Origin: Priapulus caudatus | Lineage: Eukaryota; Priapulida; Priapulimorpha; Priapulimorphida; Priapulidae | Length of the DNA stretch: 43,424 nt | NCBI RefSeq assembly: GCF_000485595.1 | Contig: NW_014578165.1 | Span: 29,567-72,990 of the forward strand | Reading direction: 5' to 3' | In this document: piece by piece, positions 34,029 to 42,354 of the stretch | Layout of the letters: each line of letters begins with the position of its first letter | Numbering within the stretch: the stretch's first letter is position 1 | Notes under the pieces: model-generated | What the model saw: the letters and a program-made list of their open reading frames with translations, nothing else | The model's database searches: none | What the model was told of the DNA's origin: nothing | Made by a program: the position numbers and the translations under genes

Positions 34029-34495
34029 ACATGCACGCGCACACGCGTTACGGAAGCAGGTACACACACACACACACACACACACACTCGCACACGCGCA
34101 CGCACGCGTCGCAGGCGTATATACACACACACGTTCGCACACGCGCACGCACGCGTCGCAGGCGTATACACACACACACGCTCACGCACACGCGCACGCA
34201 CGCGTCGCAGGCGTATTCACACACACACACGCTCACGCACACGCGCACACACGCGCCGCAGGCGTATACACGCGCACACGCGTCGCAGGCGTATACACGC
34301 GCACGCACACACAGGCGCACACACGCGCACGCAGACGCGGGCGCACACACGCGCATGCACGCGCACACGCACACACACGCGCTGCAGGCGTATACTCGCG
34401 CACGCACCCGCACACACAGGCGTACACACGCACACACTGGCGTACACACGCACGCACAGGCGTACACACGCACGCACAGGCGTACACACACTAGA
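34029..34495. repeat. CA/CG-rich micro- and minisatellite in the retroelement leader
   Basis: Alternating purine-pyrimidine sequence (CACACA, CACGCA, CGCACG) with a recurring GCGTCGCAGGCGTATA unit (at least six times). Long open frames on both strands here are low-complexity artefacts. It expands the leader between primer-binding site and gag to about 980 bases. The remainder to 34890 is unique non-coding sequence. Confidence 0.9.
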
Positions 34496-34892
34496 GATCA
34501 CTGAATAGTGGAGCGAAGTGACAGCAATTAGCAATGCCAGCTGTCTGAGTGCACACTACATTCATACACGACGCGCACATGTCAGCAAGGGCGACTGAGA
34601 AGAAGCAAGTGATATAGAAGCAATGAATTAGAAATAGTGATGTAGAAGCAGTAAATTATAAACAGTGATATAGAAGCAGTGAATTAGAAGCTATGATATA
34701 CGGTAGTAAATAATTAAACCGGCAGCAGGCTAGTTTCACATACCCGACCACGGTACGGCGTGGTTATAAGGTCGTCAGTCACGGCGGCGGATGAAAGTAG
34801 AGTGATGATGACACGATGCTATTTGTGATGACGGCACGTGATACGTAATAGTTGAAATAGCACCGCGGGAGGCTCGCAATAAGCCCAGAAAC

Positions 34893-34911
34893 GACCACTC
34901 TCACGGCCTCA
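34893..34911 (-). promoter_or_regulatory. Degenerate primer-binding site of the outer element
   Basis: Directly inside the outer LTR end, the block TCACGGC is shared with the inner element's site at the same place, but the remaining positions differ and the CCA-complementary end is mutated. Fits the age of the outer element. Confidence 0.45.
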
Positions 34912-34915
34912 ACTA

Positions 34916-35358
34916 TGTAACGCAGAGTTTTACGTTACGGTATAGTTGTATATTGTAATGTCGTATTCGTAGCCAAAAGACATAGACAAAGAGCAGAGTC
35001 AAAGAATATATACCATGACTGAAGGTTTAATTTCGATACTGAGCCGATACAATGGTATGAAGCACAAGTGGTCGTGTCCGGTGTTGAGGCCGTGTTGAAG
35101 CATTTCCCGAATCCGCTTGTGCAGTGGCTTTTATAGGCGCTGCCACGCACGCGGCGCATGCTCACGTACGCGCCGCGCGCGCCAACCACCGCGTCCGTCT
35201 CATCCGCGTTCACCTGGCTTCAGGACGGTTCTCTGGACGGTGGCGGCTCCTAACGGGGAAGACCCGCTATTCTGCAGCACCACCGTCCAGGAGGTGGCGC
35301 CGTCTATTCGCACGGACGCGTCACGTGCGCTCAATATGGCCGCCGCCTCGAGCGTTGA
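34916..35358 (-). repeat. Outer element 5' LTR, 3' portion (split by the inner element)
   Basis: On the + strand it starts TGTAACGCAGAG and follows the same order as the inner LTRs (TTTTACGTTACGG, AAAAGACATAGACAAAGA and so on) up to 35358, where the inner element begins at TTGA. The remainder of this LTR is at 42355-42765; together 854 bases. A TATA-type box (TATAAAA, minus strand) lies at 35129-35135. Confidence 0.9.
35355..35358. repeat. Target-site duplication TTGA, left copy
   Basis: TTGA immediately before the inner LTR start at 35359; the same four bases follow the other LTR at 42351-42354. Four-base duplications are usual for Errantivirus-type Gypsy integrases. Confidence 0.9.
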
Positions 35359-35555
35359 TGTAACGAAGGGTTTTACGTTACTATACAGTCGTAGATTATG
35401 ATGTCGTATGCGTAGCCAAAAGACATAGACAAAGACAAGTCAGAGAATATATACCATGACTGATGTTGCTTTTAATTTAGTTCACTTCACGGTTACAAGC
35501 ACACGGTCGCGTCTGGAGTCGGGAGCGAGTTCCCTGTGACAGCTCGCGCAGCTGT

Positions 35556-35563
35556 TTTTATAA
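35556..35563 (-). promoter_or_regulatory. TATA box in the inner 3' LTR
   Basis: TTATAAAA on the minus strand; equivalents lie at 41616-41622 (5' LTR) and 35129-35135 (outer LTR). Transcription would start ~25-30 bases downstream, around 35525-35530, placing U3 at about 35530-36270. Confidence 0.6.
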
Positions 35564-36082
35564 GCGCCCCCCACGCGCGTGGTACATGGTCAACCACGTG
35601 CCACTCGCACCAACCACCGCGTCCGTCGCATCCGCGTTCGCTTGGCTTCACCCCGTTCGCATTGGACGGTGGCGGCTCCTAACGGGAAAGACCCGCTATT
35701 CTGCCGTACCACCGCCCAGGAGGTGGCTCCGTCTATCCACACAAACGCGTCACGAGCGGTCAACATGGCCGCCGCTGCCTGCGGTGACGGGCCTTCGCGG
35801 TGCATTTAGCACATCTAATCCAGCTGACCCTGCCACCCGGCGAAACCCCACGGTTGAGCGGTTCTAAAATCGCTCCGCATTAGCCGCGGGGATATCACCG
35901 GGCTTCGCCTCCATGCTAGAGCCGGTACCGCTAATCACGGCACGTACACGCCGCTAATTGGGGAGGGTGGTGTTAATCCCCTGACCAGCTGGCGTGGGTG
36001 CTCGTGACATAGCGGTACTCCGGCAGCGTGTCAAAGCGTGGGCGGGCTGCCATCTTGGATTGCTCCGCCCGTTTGGCCACCG

Positions 36083-36174
36083 GTCGTATTGATCGCTCGT
36101 GGTTGCTAGGGGCAACGCCCCAGAGCGAATGGCCGAGAGGCCGTATTGATCGCGGTGGTTGCTAGGGGCGACGC
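36083..36174. promoter_or_regulatory. Two enhancer-like repeats with RFX X-box-like palindromes in U3
   Basis: Two copies, 56 bases apart, of CGTATTGATCG followed by GTGGTTGCTAGGGGC. The centres 36102-36116 (GTTGCTAGGGGCAAC) and 36158-36172 resemble the RFX-family X-box palindrome. The outer LTR has one copy (42641-42674). Regulatory function is an inference from motif resemblance. Confidence 0.4.
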
Positions 36175-36270
36175 CGTAATGTCATGCCTCTGTCGACCGC
36201 GTAGCGCGACGCGGCAGCCCGCGTCGCGCGTGAGGGGGGGGGGAGCACCCTGTAACACGTGGTCGTTACA

Positions 36271-36283
36271 CTTCTCCCCCCAC
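36271..36283 (-). promoter_or_regulatory. Polypurine tract of the inner element
   Basis: On the minus strand GTGGGGGGAGAAG lies directly against the TG start of the 3' LTR, the position where the plus-strand primer of reverse transcription is made. Confidence 0.8.
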
Positions 36284-36294
36284 TAAACCAATGA

Positions 36295-36349
36295 CCACCC
36301 TGTGGACATCGAATGCCAGCCTCCGGGCTGGCCGTCCACAGGGGGGTGG
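36295..36349. other. Strong nested stem-loop between accessory ORF and polypurine tract
   Basis: Outer arms CCACCCTGTGGAC (36295-36307) and GTCCACAG...GGGTGG (36334-36349); inner arms GCCAGCC (36315-36321) and GGCTGGC (36326-36332) with a 4-base loop. In the RNA this lies near the 3' end, where export or packaging structures are found in some retroviruses. The rest of 36350-36633 is AT-rich and non-coding. Confidence 0.75.
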
Positions 36350-36633
36350 GGTGGCGGTCGACGTCATGGCATCGTAATGTTAGCATGCTATCGATATTAC
36401 AATATAACAGAGATTACATTTACATCCAATAAATAGAATAATATGACATGTAATACAATATGACAAACCTTAACGCACAATATAATAACACAATATAGTA
36501 ACACAATACATCGATACCTGAGGGTCTACTGGTGTGGTCGTCGGCCACACCGTACAGAACTATCATTTCGTTAATTGTGCACTAGTGTTCGTGGTTCTCA
36601 TGCGTCATGGTCGCGCTGGTTGCTGGGGTCCTC

Positions 36634-37317
36634 CTAGTCGTCCTCCTGATGGTCGGCCCCGTTGGGGGTGGCGGCCGCTCGCGACATGGCGGCCAAGATG
36701 GCCGTTGCGGCCATCTGGCGTACGTGTTGCGGATTGAAGGTTGTCCGCGCCGGGTCGTCCTCCTCGCCGACGACGAACTCATACAGTGTTGGGTCTGAGT
36801 TCGTGCCCGACCCGATGAAGTGGCCGGCGTAATAGCGGTCGGGGGGTGGCGGTGCGGGGCTCCACGGATCGTCGTCGGAGTCCTCCGGGGAGGTGTCATC
36901 GTCGGTGGAGTCTCCGGTGGTGTCCGGCTCCGGGTAGGCGTAGGGGTTGTACGTCCTCGTCATGCCGTTCATGCGTGCCCGCGGCGGGGCGGGGAGCGCG
37001 CTTTCTCCCGGCCCTGCGGCGCAGACTTCGCATTCGCAGGCGGCGCCGGCGGCTATGGTGCTGGCGCCTAGGGCGCAGACGGCGCATCCACAGGCGGCGC
37101 TGGCGCCTGCGGCGTAGACCGTGGCGGCCGTGGCGCAGGCGGGGCAGGCGCAGGCGGAGGTGCCGAGGGCGCAGATGGCACAGGCGCAGTCGGCATAGGC
37201 GCAGGCGGTGTTGGCGCCCGTCTGCGGCGGAGGCGGCGGCGCTGATGGTCGCTGTCCATTGGGCTGTTGCCCATCGTTGTCGTTGTTAGCTGAGTCCTGG
37301 CAATGTTTAAGTGGCAT
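36634..37317 (-). CDS. Accessory ORF downstream of env (227 codons), Ala/Cys-rich then acidic; function unknown
   Basis: ATG at 37317, stop TAG at 36634-36636. Residue ranges: 1-30 polar and proline-rich (APPPPPQTGA); about 35-115 a low-complexity Ala/Cys domain with repeated spacing such as CAYADCACAICALG and CGCAVCALGAS; about 115-145 basic/aromatic (RTYNPYAYPEP); 145-170 acidic (STDDDTSPEDSDDDPW); then a more ordinary C-terminus (GHFIGSGTNSDPTLYEFVV, QHVRQMAATAILAAM). No signal peptide or membrane segment. It lies ~370 bases after env and ~360 before the LTR, like lentiviral or spumaviral accessory genes. GC-rich sequence makes chance ORFs likelier, and + strand frames also exist here, but the C-terminal composition looks protein-like. 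I recognise no family. Confidence 0.5.
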   Translation of the reverse strand: MPLKHCQDSANNDNDGQQPNGQRPSAPPPPPQTGANTACAYADCACAICALGTSACACPACATAATVYAAGASAACGCAVCALGASTIAAGAACECEVCAAGPGESALPAPPRARMNGMTRTYNPYAYPEPDTTGDSTDDDTSPEDSDDDPWSPAPPPPDRYYAGHFIGSGTNSDPTLYEFVVGEEDDPARTTFNPQHVRQMAATAILAAMSRAAATPNGADHQEDD

Positions 37318-37684
37318 GATAATACGTGGCACAGTATTATAGCCGGGGCAGTATATAACGTGGCTGCCCGGTCAGTACCATAGCAGCACTTGATAAATTA
37401 TAGAACGCGGTCGCGTATAAGCCGCTGAATACGCAAGGTTACAAATAGGCTGCTTTGAACGGCGTCTCACAATTATATACGTTTAATGATGCCCGTGTTA
37501 GCTATAGTGCGCTTGACGAACATACTAATACGATTATCTTTAGTAGTTAATTAAGATGACTAGTGCTAGCGGTGCACTCGCTGCACGTTGTCGGGGTTGT
37601 AAAGCTATCCTTAAGCCGATGTTAATTAAATAATGGGCCACTCATAAGGTTCTAGTGTGCCTAATAGAGTGGCGATTATTATCG
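37318..37684. other. Non-coding spacer between env and the accessory ORF
   Basis: About 367 bases, AT-rich, no open frame recognised. A splice acceptor for the accessory ORF might be expected here on the minus strand; none stands out. Confidence 0.4.
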
Positions 37685-40045
37685 CTAATCTAATGACACT
37701 AGCTTAATATCCGAGAGGAAGTTAGACGCCACGAGGTGGTGGTATTGGGCAGGGGGCTGGTGTGGGCATAGAACGGCGCGCTGGGTGGGCCGTAGGGAGA
37801 TGTGGCGGTGCAGTATGGGAGTGAGCATGGAGTCCTTAGGGGTTGGGGAGTTGGGGGTCGTGTGGGAAAGCATCTGTGCGATATTTGCATTAGGGGGGGA
37901 TCGAACCATTACAGAGGTGGGTGGTGAGGTGTTGGCAAGGAGGGTCGGGCCTGGAAAACCGTTGGATGGGTCAGTGGCCTGGAAGGTGGGTGTTATGGGG
38001 TCGAAGGAGCCCATACGCAGTTGAGGCTCGAGAATTGTTAGTGGCATGCCGGAAAATAGCGAACGAGGTCTGGTCAGGGTGGGGGTGGTTGGGTAACTCT
38101 CTATTCGTGTACGTCTGAGAGGTGGTGGGGAGAGGTCGGCTGGTCTGGGTTGGGGCTGGAGCTCGGGGCTGTGAGGGCGGCGGCAGCGACAACAGTAGCA
38201 ATATGTGGCGATGACTATAGCGGTAAACAATAGTGATGTGAGAGCGATGTACAGTACTGAATGGTGCGTGGCACCCGCAATATTTAGGCTGTCTACCTCG
38301 GCATAGGCCGGGGCGGTTGATGGCAAGCGCTTAGTGTGCTTGACAGCAGTAACTAGATCAGCGTACGCGACATCTAGGTCGGTATGTGCATATGAACTAG
38401 GAGGTACTACTTCTGGTGGTATTAAGTCTTCCGAGTCGGCGGTGGATAGACGTTTCGCATCATACATGTCGGACCAGATGGTAGGGACTGTACGGTAAAA
38501 CAAGCGGTCGAGTGGGGGTAGTTCGATGTGAACATCGACAGTAGTTTCATGGTGAAAATACGATGGCAGGGTGAAATGCTTAGATTCGGCTTTACATCCA
38601 GAGTGGAGTGTAACTGTCTGTTGTTGTTGAACGAGAAATTCTTTAGTGGTTACTTGGGCCGTAGGGTGTGACTGGCACGAGATGGCCAAACGTAGTGGTT
38701 GAGGTGTAGAGATTAGCCAGCTACCGTCAACGAGGTAGGTGGCGCGTGGCGTTGGCCGTGCATAAAACGTAACGCGCCTCGTGCATAATGATGAAATTAG
38801 GGCAGTATCATTTAGAAATAATGCGACAGGGCACGTGATTGCTGTGGACATCGGGTAAATGGGGGATCTGACATCGCAGACTTGTTGATGCTTGCTTAAA
38901 CATGAACATACGGCTAACTCGTCGGGTTGCACGTAATTAGTATGGTCGAGTGAAACACCAATGAAATTTTGAGAGATTTGAAAGTATGCGGCTGCAGTGG
39001 AATTTCCGAGAAATACGGGCGGTGTCAAAATTTGGTACATTTGAAATGTCATCTCGTTGTAGGTTAAGGGTAAGAATGCGATTACGTGAAGTCCCATGTC
39101 CACAGGTAGCACTATAGCCTCTATGAGGTTGTAGTAATAAAACAGGTCAGCATGGGGGCTGTGCGGCATAGCTAGTGTAGGGGGCAGTGAGCTTTCGATA
39201 GTAAGTAATACTTGGCGCAACTGGTGGGGGGGTAAGAGTGTAGAGGGCAAGCGGCCCGTTAACAAAACGGAGACAGCGTGTACCGTAGTGTCAAGTATGG
39301 TTTGAACATTATCGAATGCTACAGTCAAACTAGAGAGGGATAACTGGAGGTGTGTAATCGCGATGAATTCCCGTGCGACCGATGCCTGGAAGGCCGTTAC
39401 TTTAAACATTAGTGTGCGCACACTTGAGGTTAGGTCACGGGCATGGGAAATCACATGCGACAGCACCTCCGTATTCATCTCTGTCTGAATGCGAGTGTAA
39501 TTTATAACGGTTAGTGAGTCGTCGATTACTGTCAAAATTCGTTCTTGTGTCGTACCTAATGCGGACAACTGGCATTGCAGTTGCGCAATGTCGTCGTCAG
39601 TAGCTGTTCCAAATAAAAATTTGGCGATTTTACCAATACCGCTGACTATAGCGCGTTTCTCTCTTGAATTATGCAATGAGTGCAAGTCTGTCAGACGGAG
39701 GTTAAGTGATTTTAGACGCTGGCGGAACCACGCCATGTGGGCTTGTACGAGGGATCTGATGTCGCGGTTGAGAGCTGCGAAGTATTCATCGTCGGGGGAT
39801 GGGGATGGGGAGTGCGGTGCTGCTGCTGGCTGTTGTCTGTACATCTTGCGCACATCCTTGTGCAAGGAACGTAGATAAGTGTTGATCGAGGTGAAGTTGA
39901 GAGTGAATCCTATGCCCCAGGTACTTTGTGTGACTGAGATGTGACCTCTCGGGATAAAAGCCACTCCCATCGTGGGTCTTCGGACCTCAGTAGCTTGCGA
40001 GGCAGATAGTATCGCCGAGGCAACTACGAGCAGGGCGAGGACCAT
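37685..40045 (-). CDS. env: Envelope glycoprotein, F-like (Errantivirus/baculovirus F type)
   Basis: Class I fusion-type glycoprotein of env-bearing Gypsy elements. The frame is open from 40231, but the ATG at 40045 is chosen because a signal peptide follows at once (MVLALLVVASAILSASQA). About residue 130 is the furin-type site REKR, followed by a hydrophobic glycine-containing fusion-peptide region (AIVSGIGKIAKFLFG), then heptad-rich helices. The ectodomain has paired cysteines (CSCLSKHQQVC) and several N-x-S/T sites. A transmembrane segment near residue 620 (YIALTSLLFTAIVIATYCYC) precedes a long proline-rich cytoplasmic tail of ~150 residues. 786 codons from this ATG, no internal stop. The upstream open part overlaps the integrase frame by 134 bases (40098-40231), so expression probably needs splicing. 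Confidence 0.85.
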   Translation of the reverse strand: MVLALLVVASAILSASQATEVRRPTMGVAFIPRGHISVTQSTWGIGFTLNFTSINTYLRSLHKDVRKMYRQQPAAAPHSPSPSPDDEYFAALNRDIRSLVQAHMAWFRQRLKSLNLRLTDLHSLHNSREKRAIVSGIGKIAKFLFGTATDDDIAQLQCQLSALGTTQERILTVIDDSLTVINYTRIQTEMNTEVLSHVISHARDLTSSVRTLMFKVTAFQASVAREFIAITHLQLSLSSLTVAFDNVQTILDTTVHAVSVLLTGRLPSTLLPPHQLRQVLLTIESSLPPTLAMPHSPHADLFYYYNLIEAIVLPVDMGLHVIAFLPLTYNEMTFQMYQILTPPVFLGNSTAAAYFQISQNFIGVSLDHTNYVQPDELAVCSCLSKHQQVCDVRSPIYPMSTAITCPVALFLNDTALISSLCTRRVTFYARPTPRATYLVDGSWLISTPQPLRLAISCQSHPTAQVTTKEFLVQQQQTVTLHSGCKAESKHFTLPSYFHHETTVDVHIELPPLDRLFYRTVPTIWSDMYDAKRLSTADSEDLIPPEVVPPSSYAHTDLDVAYADLVTAVKHTKRLPSTAPAYAEVDSLNIAGATHHSVLYIALTSLLFTAIVIATYCYCCRCRRPHSPELQPQPRPADLSPPPLRRTRIESYPTTPTLTRPRSLFSGMPLTILEPQLRMGSFDPITPTFQATDPSNGFPGPTLLANTSPPTSVMVRSPPNANIAQMLSHTTPNSPTPKDSMLTPILHRHISLRPTQRAVLCPHQPPAQYHHLVASNFLSDIKLVSLD

Positions 40046-40097
40046 CGTCCTGAAACAGAGGAGTGGCCCGTAAAATAAAAGTTGTGTATCACGCACT

Positions 40098-41375
40098 TTA
40101 GCTCGTTCGGCTAATTTGTGCGAGTGGCAATAAATCTTCTGCATCCCAGCTGTCAGTGGTTGGCGTGCTAGCCTCACTGATAGGTGATTGCGTATCGTCG
40201 TGGGGGGGCGACAAAGGGGGCCCCGTGTCAACCAGCGTCGCGTGACGCATTGGTCGTCGGGGTGGGCCGTTTCGACCCGTAAGCACGGTTCTGGGTTCGT
40301 CCCAAGCCGTGAATGGGTATGCGGGTCGAAGGTTACTCACGTGTACATCGCGAGTACGTGTCTGGCCTTGCGCCTTAATGCGAAGTCGCAGTGGAGAGAG
40401 TTTCTCGACCACGGTATAATAAGGCCGCCAATTCGACGCGAATTTCGGCGTCTGATTAGCTGTTAATGTGGGGTTGTAAAAGTAGACAGGGTCACCAATG
40501 TCGAAAGACTGGACCTTTGCGCGTCTGTCATAGAGGCGTTTATTACGCGCTCGTGCCACTTTAGTGTTTCGTTGCATCGCAACAAATGCCCGGTGCAAGC
40601 GTTCGGTGGCGTGTGTTACTGGATCGTCAGCGTATGACAATCGTCGGGGGCGCAGTAGCGTGTCAAGTGGTAGCACTGCGTCTCTACCATACGTGAGGAA
40701 GAAGGGGGTGAATTGTGATGATTCATTGACGGCTGTACGATATGCGAATAAGACCGAGTTGATTTTTGTATCCCAGTCTGTATGATCCCGATTAATGTAG
40801 CACGTGAGCATATTGGCAAGCGTGCGGTAAAAGCGTTCGCACTGTCCGTTGGACTCAGGGTGATAAGGAGAGACTTTGATGTGGGTGATCCCAAGCAATG
40901 TGGTCAATCGTGTCATGAGTTCGTTAATGAATTCGCCACCGTTATCGGTTAAGATGGATCGAGGGCATGAGTGACGAGGGATGAAATCGTCAGCGATGAT
41001 GCGTGCTACTGTAGCAGCGCTCTTGTCTGGAATTGGGTATGCTTCAGGCCATGAGGTGTAAAGATCCAAAAATGTGAGCATGTAATGATTACCTGAGTTT
41101 GTGCAGGGGTGTGGACCCGTAACATCGATGGCGACCACATCGCCTGAGTGTCTGGGTGTCGGTGCATGATGTAGAGGAGCACGGACTCGTTGTAGTTTTT
41201 GACAATTACACTCGACGCATGATTTGATGTAGTGGTAAGCGTCGGCGAACATACGGGGCCAGAAGTATCGCTGTGAGAGTTTGCTATAGACTTTCTTGAA
41301 ACCCAAGTGGCCACCATAAGCATGATCGTGGAACAAGGGAAGCACAGTGGGTACGAGAATACGGGGGATTACCAA
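40098..41375 (-). CDS. Integrase-only remnant of pol, open frame without its own ATG start
   Basis: 425 codons: HHCC zinc finger (H-x4-H in HDHAYGGH, C-x2-C in CVEC), RNase H-fold core with the three catalytic acidic residues seen in AIDVTG, ILTDNGGEF and PESNGQCERFYRTL, then a GPY/F-like C-terminal module (DIGDPVYFYNP, VVEKLSPLRLRIK). All core residues are present, unlike the outer element where the end is lost. The frame has no ATG at its left end: it is open back through the primer-binding site into the LTR, since a deletion removed everything upstream. A complete integrase would normally be cut from Gag-Pol, so this copy is unlikely to make a normal protein. Confidence 0.85.
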   Translation of the reverse strand: MVIPRILVPTVLPLFHDHAYGGHLGFKKVYSKLSQRYFWPRMFADAYHYIKSCVECNCQKLQRVRAPLHHAPTPRHSGDVVAIDVTGPHPCTNSGNHYMLTFLDLYTSWPEAYPIPDKSAATVARIIADDFIPRHSCPRSILTDNGGEFINELMTRLTTLLGITHIKVSPYHPESNGQCERFYRTLANMLTCYINRDHTDWDTKINSVLFAYRTAVNESSQFTPFFLTYGRDAVLPLDTLLRPRRLSYADDPVTHATERLHRAFVAMQRNTKVARARNKRLYDRRAKVQSFDIGDPVYFYNPTLTANQTPKFASNWRPYYTVVEKLSPLRLRIKAQGQTRTRDVHVSNLRPAYPFTAWDEPRTVLTGRNGPPRRPMRHATLVDTGPPLSPPHDDTQSPISEASTPTTDSWDAEDLLPLAQISRTS

Positions 41376-41393
41376 TTGTGGTGCCGCTTCAGC

Positions 41394-41411
41394 ATCCTGG
41401 TCACGGCACCA
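41394..41411 (-). promoter_or_regulatory. Primer-binding site complementary to tRNA-His
   Basis: On the + strand ATCCTGGTCACGGCACCA equals the 3' 18 nt, CCA included, of insect-type tRNA-His(GTG) as remembered. On the coding strand it starts TGG five bases inside the 5' LTR end (41417). The 5-base spacing is within the normal range. The integrase frame begins at once on its other side, at the deletion junction. Confidence 0.8.
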
Positions 41412-41416
41412 AAATA

Positions 41417-42350
41417 TGTAACGAAGGGTTTTACGTTACTATACAGTCGTAGATTATGATGTCGTATGCGTAGCCAAAAGACATAGACAAAGACAAGTCA
41501 GAGAATAATACCATGACTGATGTTGCTTTTAATTTGCTTCACTTCACGGTTACAAGCACACGTGGTCGCGTCTGGAGTCGGAGTGCGAGTTCCGTTGACA
41601 GCTGCTCACAGCGGGTTTTATAGCGCCCCCCACGCGCGTTGGTACATTGGTCAACACGTGCACGCGCACAAACACTCGCTGTCGTTCGCATCGCGTTCGC
41701 TTGGCTTCATGCCGCTAGCGATTGGACGGTGGCAGGCTCCTAACGGGAACAAGTACCTCGTATTCTGGCCTACCAGCCGCTCCCACGGAGGTGCGCCTCC
41801 GTCTATCCACACAAACGTGTCACGAGCGTCACATGGCGCGCTGCCTGCGTTGACGGGCCTCACGCTGTGATTTTAGCACTCTTAATCAGGCTGACCCTTG
41901 CCAACGGTCGTAAACGCCCGGTGAGCGTTATCTAAGTCGTCGCATTAGCCGCGGCCGGTTTTATCGGAGCGTCGCCATCATGCTAGCAGGCGGCTACGCT
42001 AATCACGCGCCCGTACGCCGCTATTTGGGAAGGGTGTGTTAATCGCCTGACAGCTAGGCGTGGGGTGCTTCCTGACATAGACGTACTCCTCAGCAGGCCT
42101 TGTCAAAGAAACAACATGGTGGGCGGGCTGCCATCTTGGTATTGCTCGCCCGTTTGGCCAGCGGCGTATTGGATCGCTCGTGCTTGCTGGGGCAAACGTC
42201 GCCAGAGCGAAGTGGCCAGGGCCGTATGATCGGTGTGTTGCTAGGGGCGACGCCGTAATGTACATGCCTCCTGTTCGACGCGTAGCGCCGACGCGGCAGC
42301 CGCGTCGCGCGTGAGGGGGGGGGAGCACCCTGTGACACGTGGTCGTTACA
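41417..42350 (-). repeat. Inner element 5' LTR (934 bp)
   Basis: Same ends and order as the 3' LTR. From about 41570 to 42330 it carries many one- or two-base indels relative to the 3' LTR, while 41417-41570 is nearly identical. That pattern looks like poorly corrected sequence, so LTR divergence should not be used to date the insertion. Confidence 0.95.
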
Positions 42351-42354
42351 TTGA
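42351..42354. repeat. Target-site duplication TTGA, right copy
   Basis: Matches 35355-35358 on the other side of the inner element; the outer LTR sequence resumes directly after it. Confidence 0.9.

Larger units (their letters stand above)
35359..36270 (-). repeat. Inner element 3' LTR (912 bp)
   Basis: Begins TGTAACGAAGGG and ends CGTGGTCGTTACA on the + strand, i.e. TG...CA on the coding strand, with a short inverted TGTAACG/CGTTACA at its ends. Contains a TATA box on the minus strand (TTATAAAA, 35556-35563), CCAT/ATGG-core motifs (GCTGCCATCTTGG near 36047; ATGGCCGCC near 35765) and two repeats with a GTTGCTAGGGGC core. Confidence 0.95.
35359..42350 (-). mobile_element. Inner Ty3/Gypsy (Errantivirus-like) provirus, internally deleted, with integrase, env and an accessory ORF
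   Basis: A 6,992-bp LTR element on the minus strand: 5' LTR 41417-42350, primer-binding site 41394-41411, integrase-only pol 41375-40098, env 40045-37685, extra ORF 37317-36634, hairpin 36349-36295, polypurine tract 36283-36271, 3' LTR 36270-35359. Gag, protease, RT and RNase H are missing. It is inserted in the LTR of an older relative with TTGA duplicated. Its internal ORFs are open, unlike those of the outer element. Confidence 0.9.

Noticed and set aside
34031-34534. Several overlapping ORFs on both strands rich in Val/Cys/Arg or His/Thr/Arg
   Set aside because: They are translations of the CA/CG satellite; all frames are open because the repeat lacks stop triplets.
35117-35867. ORFs inside the LTRs
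   Set aside because: They are not conserved in frame between the three LTR copies and hold no motif.
36582-37289. Plus-strand and alternative minus-strand frames across the accessory ORF (Arg-rich and Gly/Val-rich)
   Set aside because: Their composition is that of shadow frames in GC-rich DNA, and they oppose or are out of frame with the element strand.
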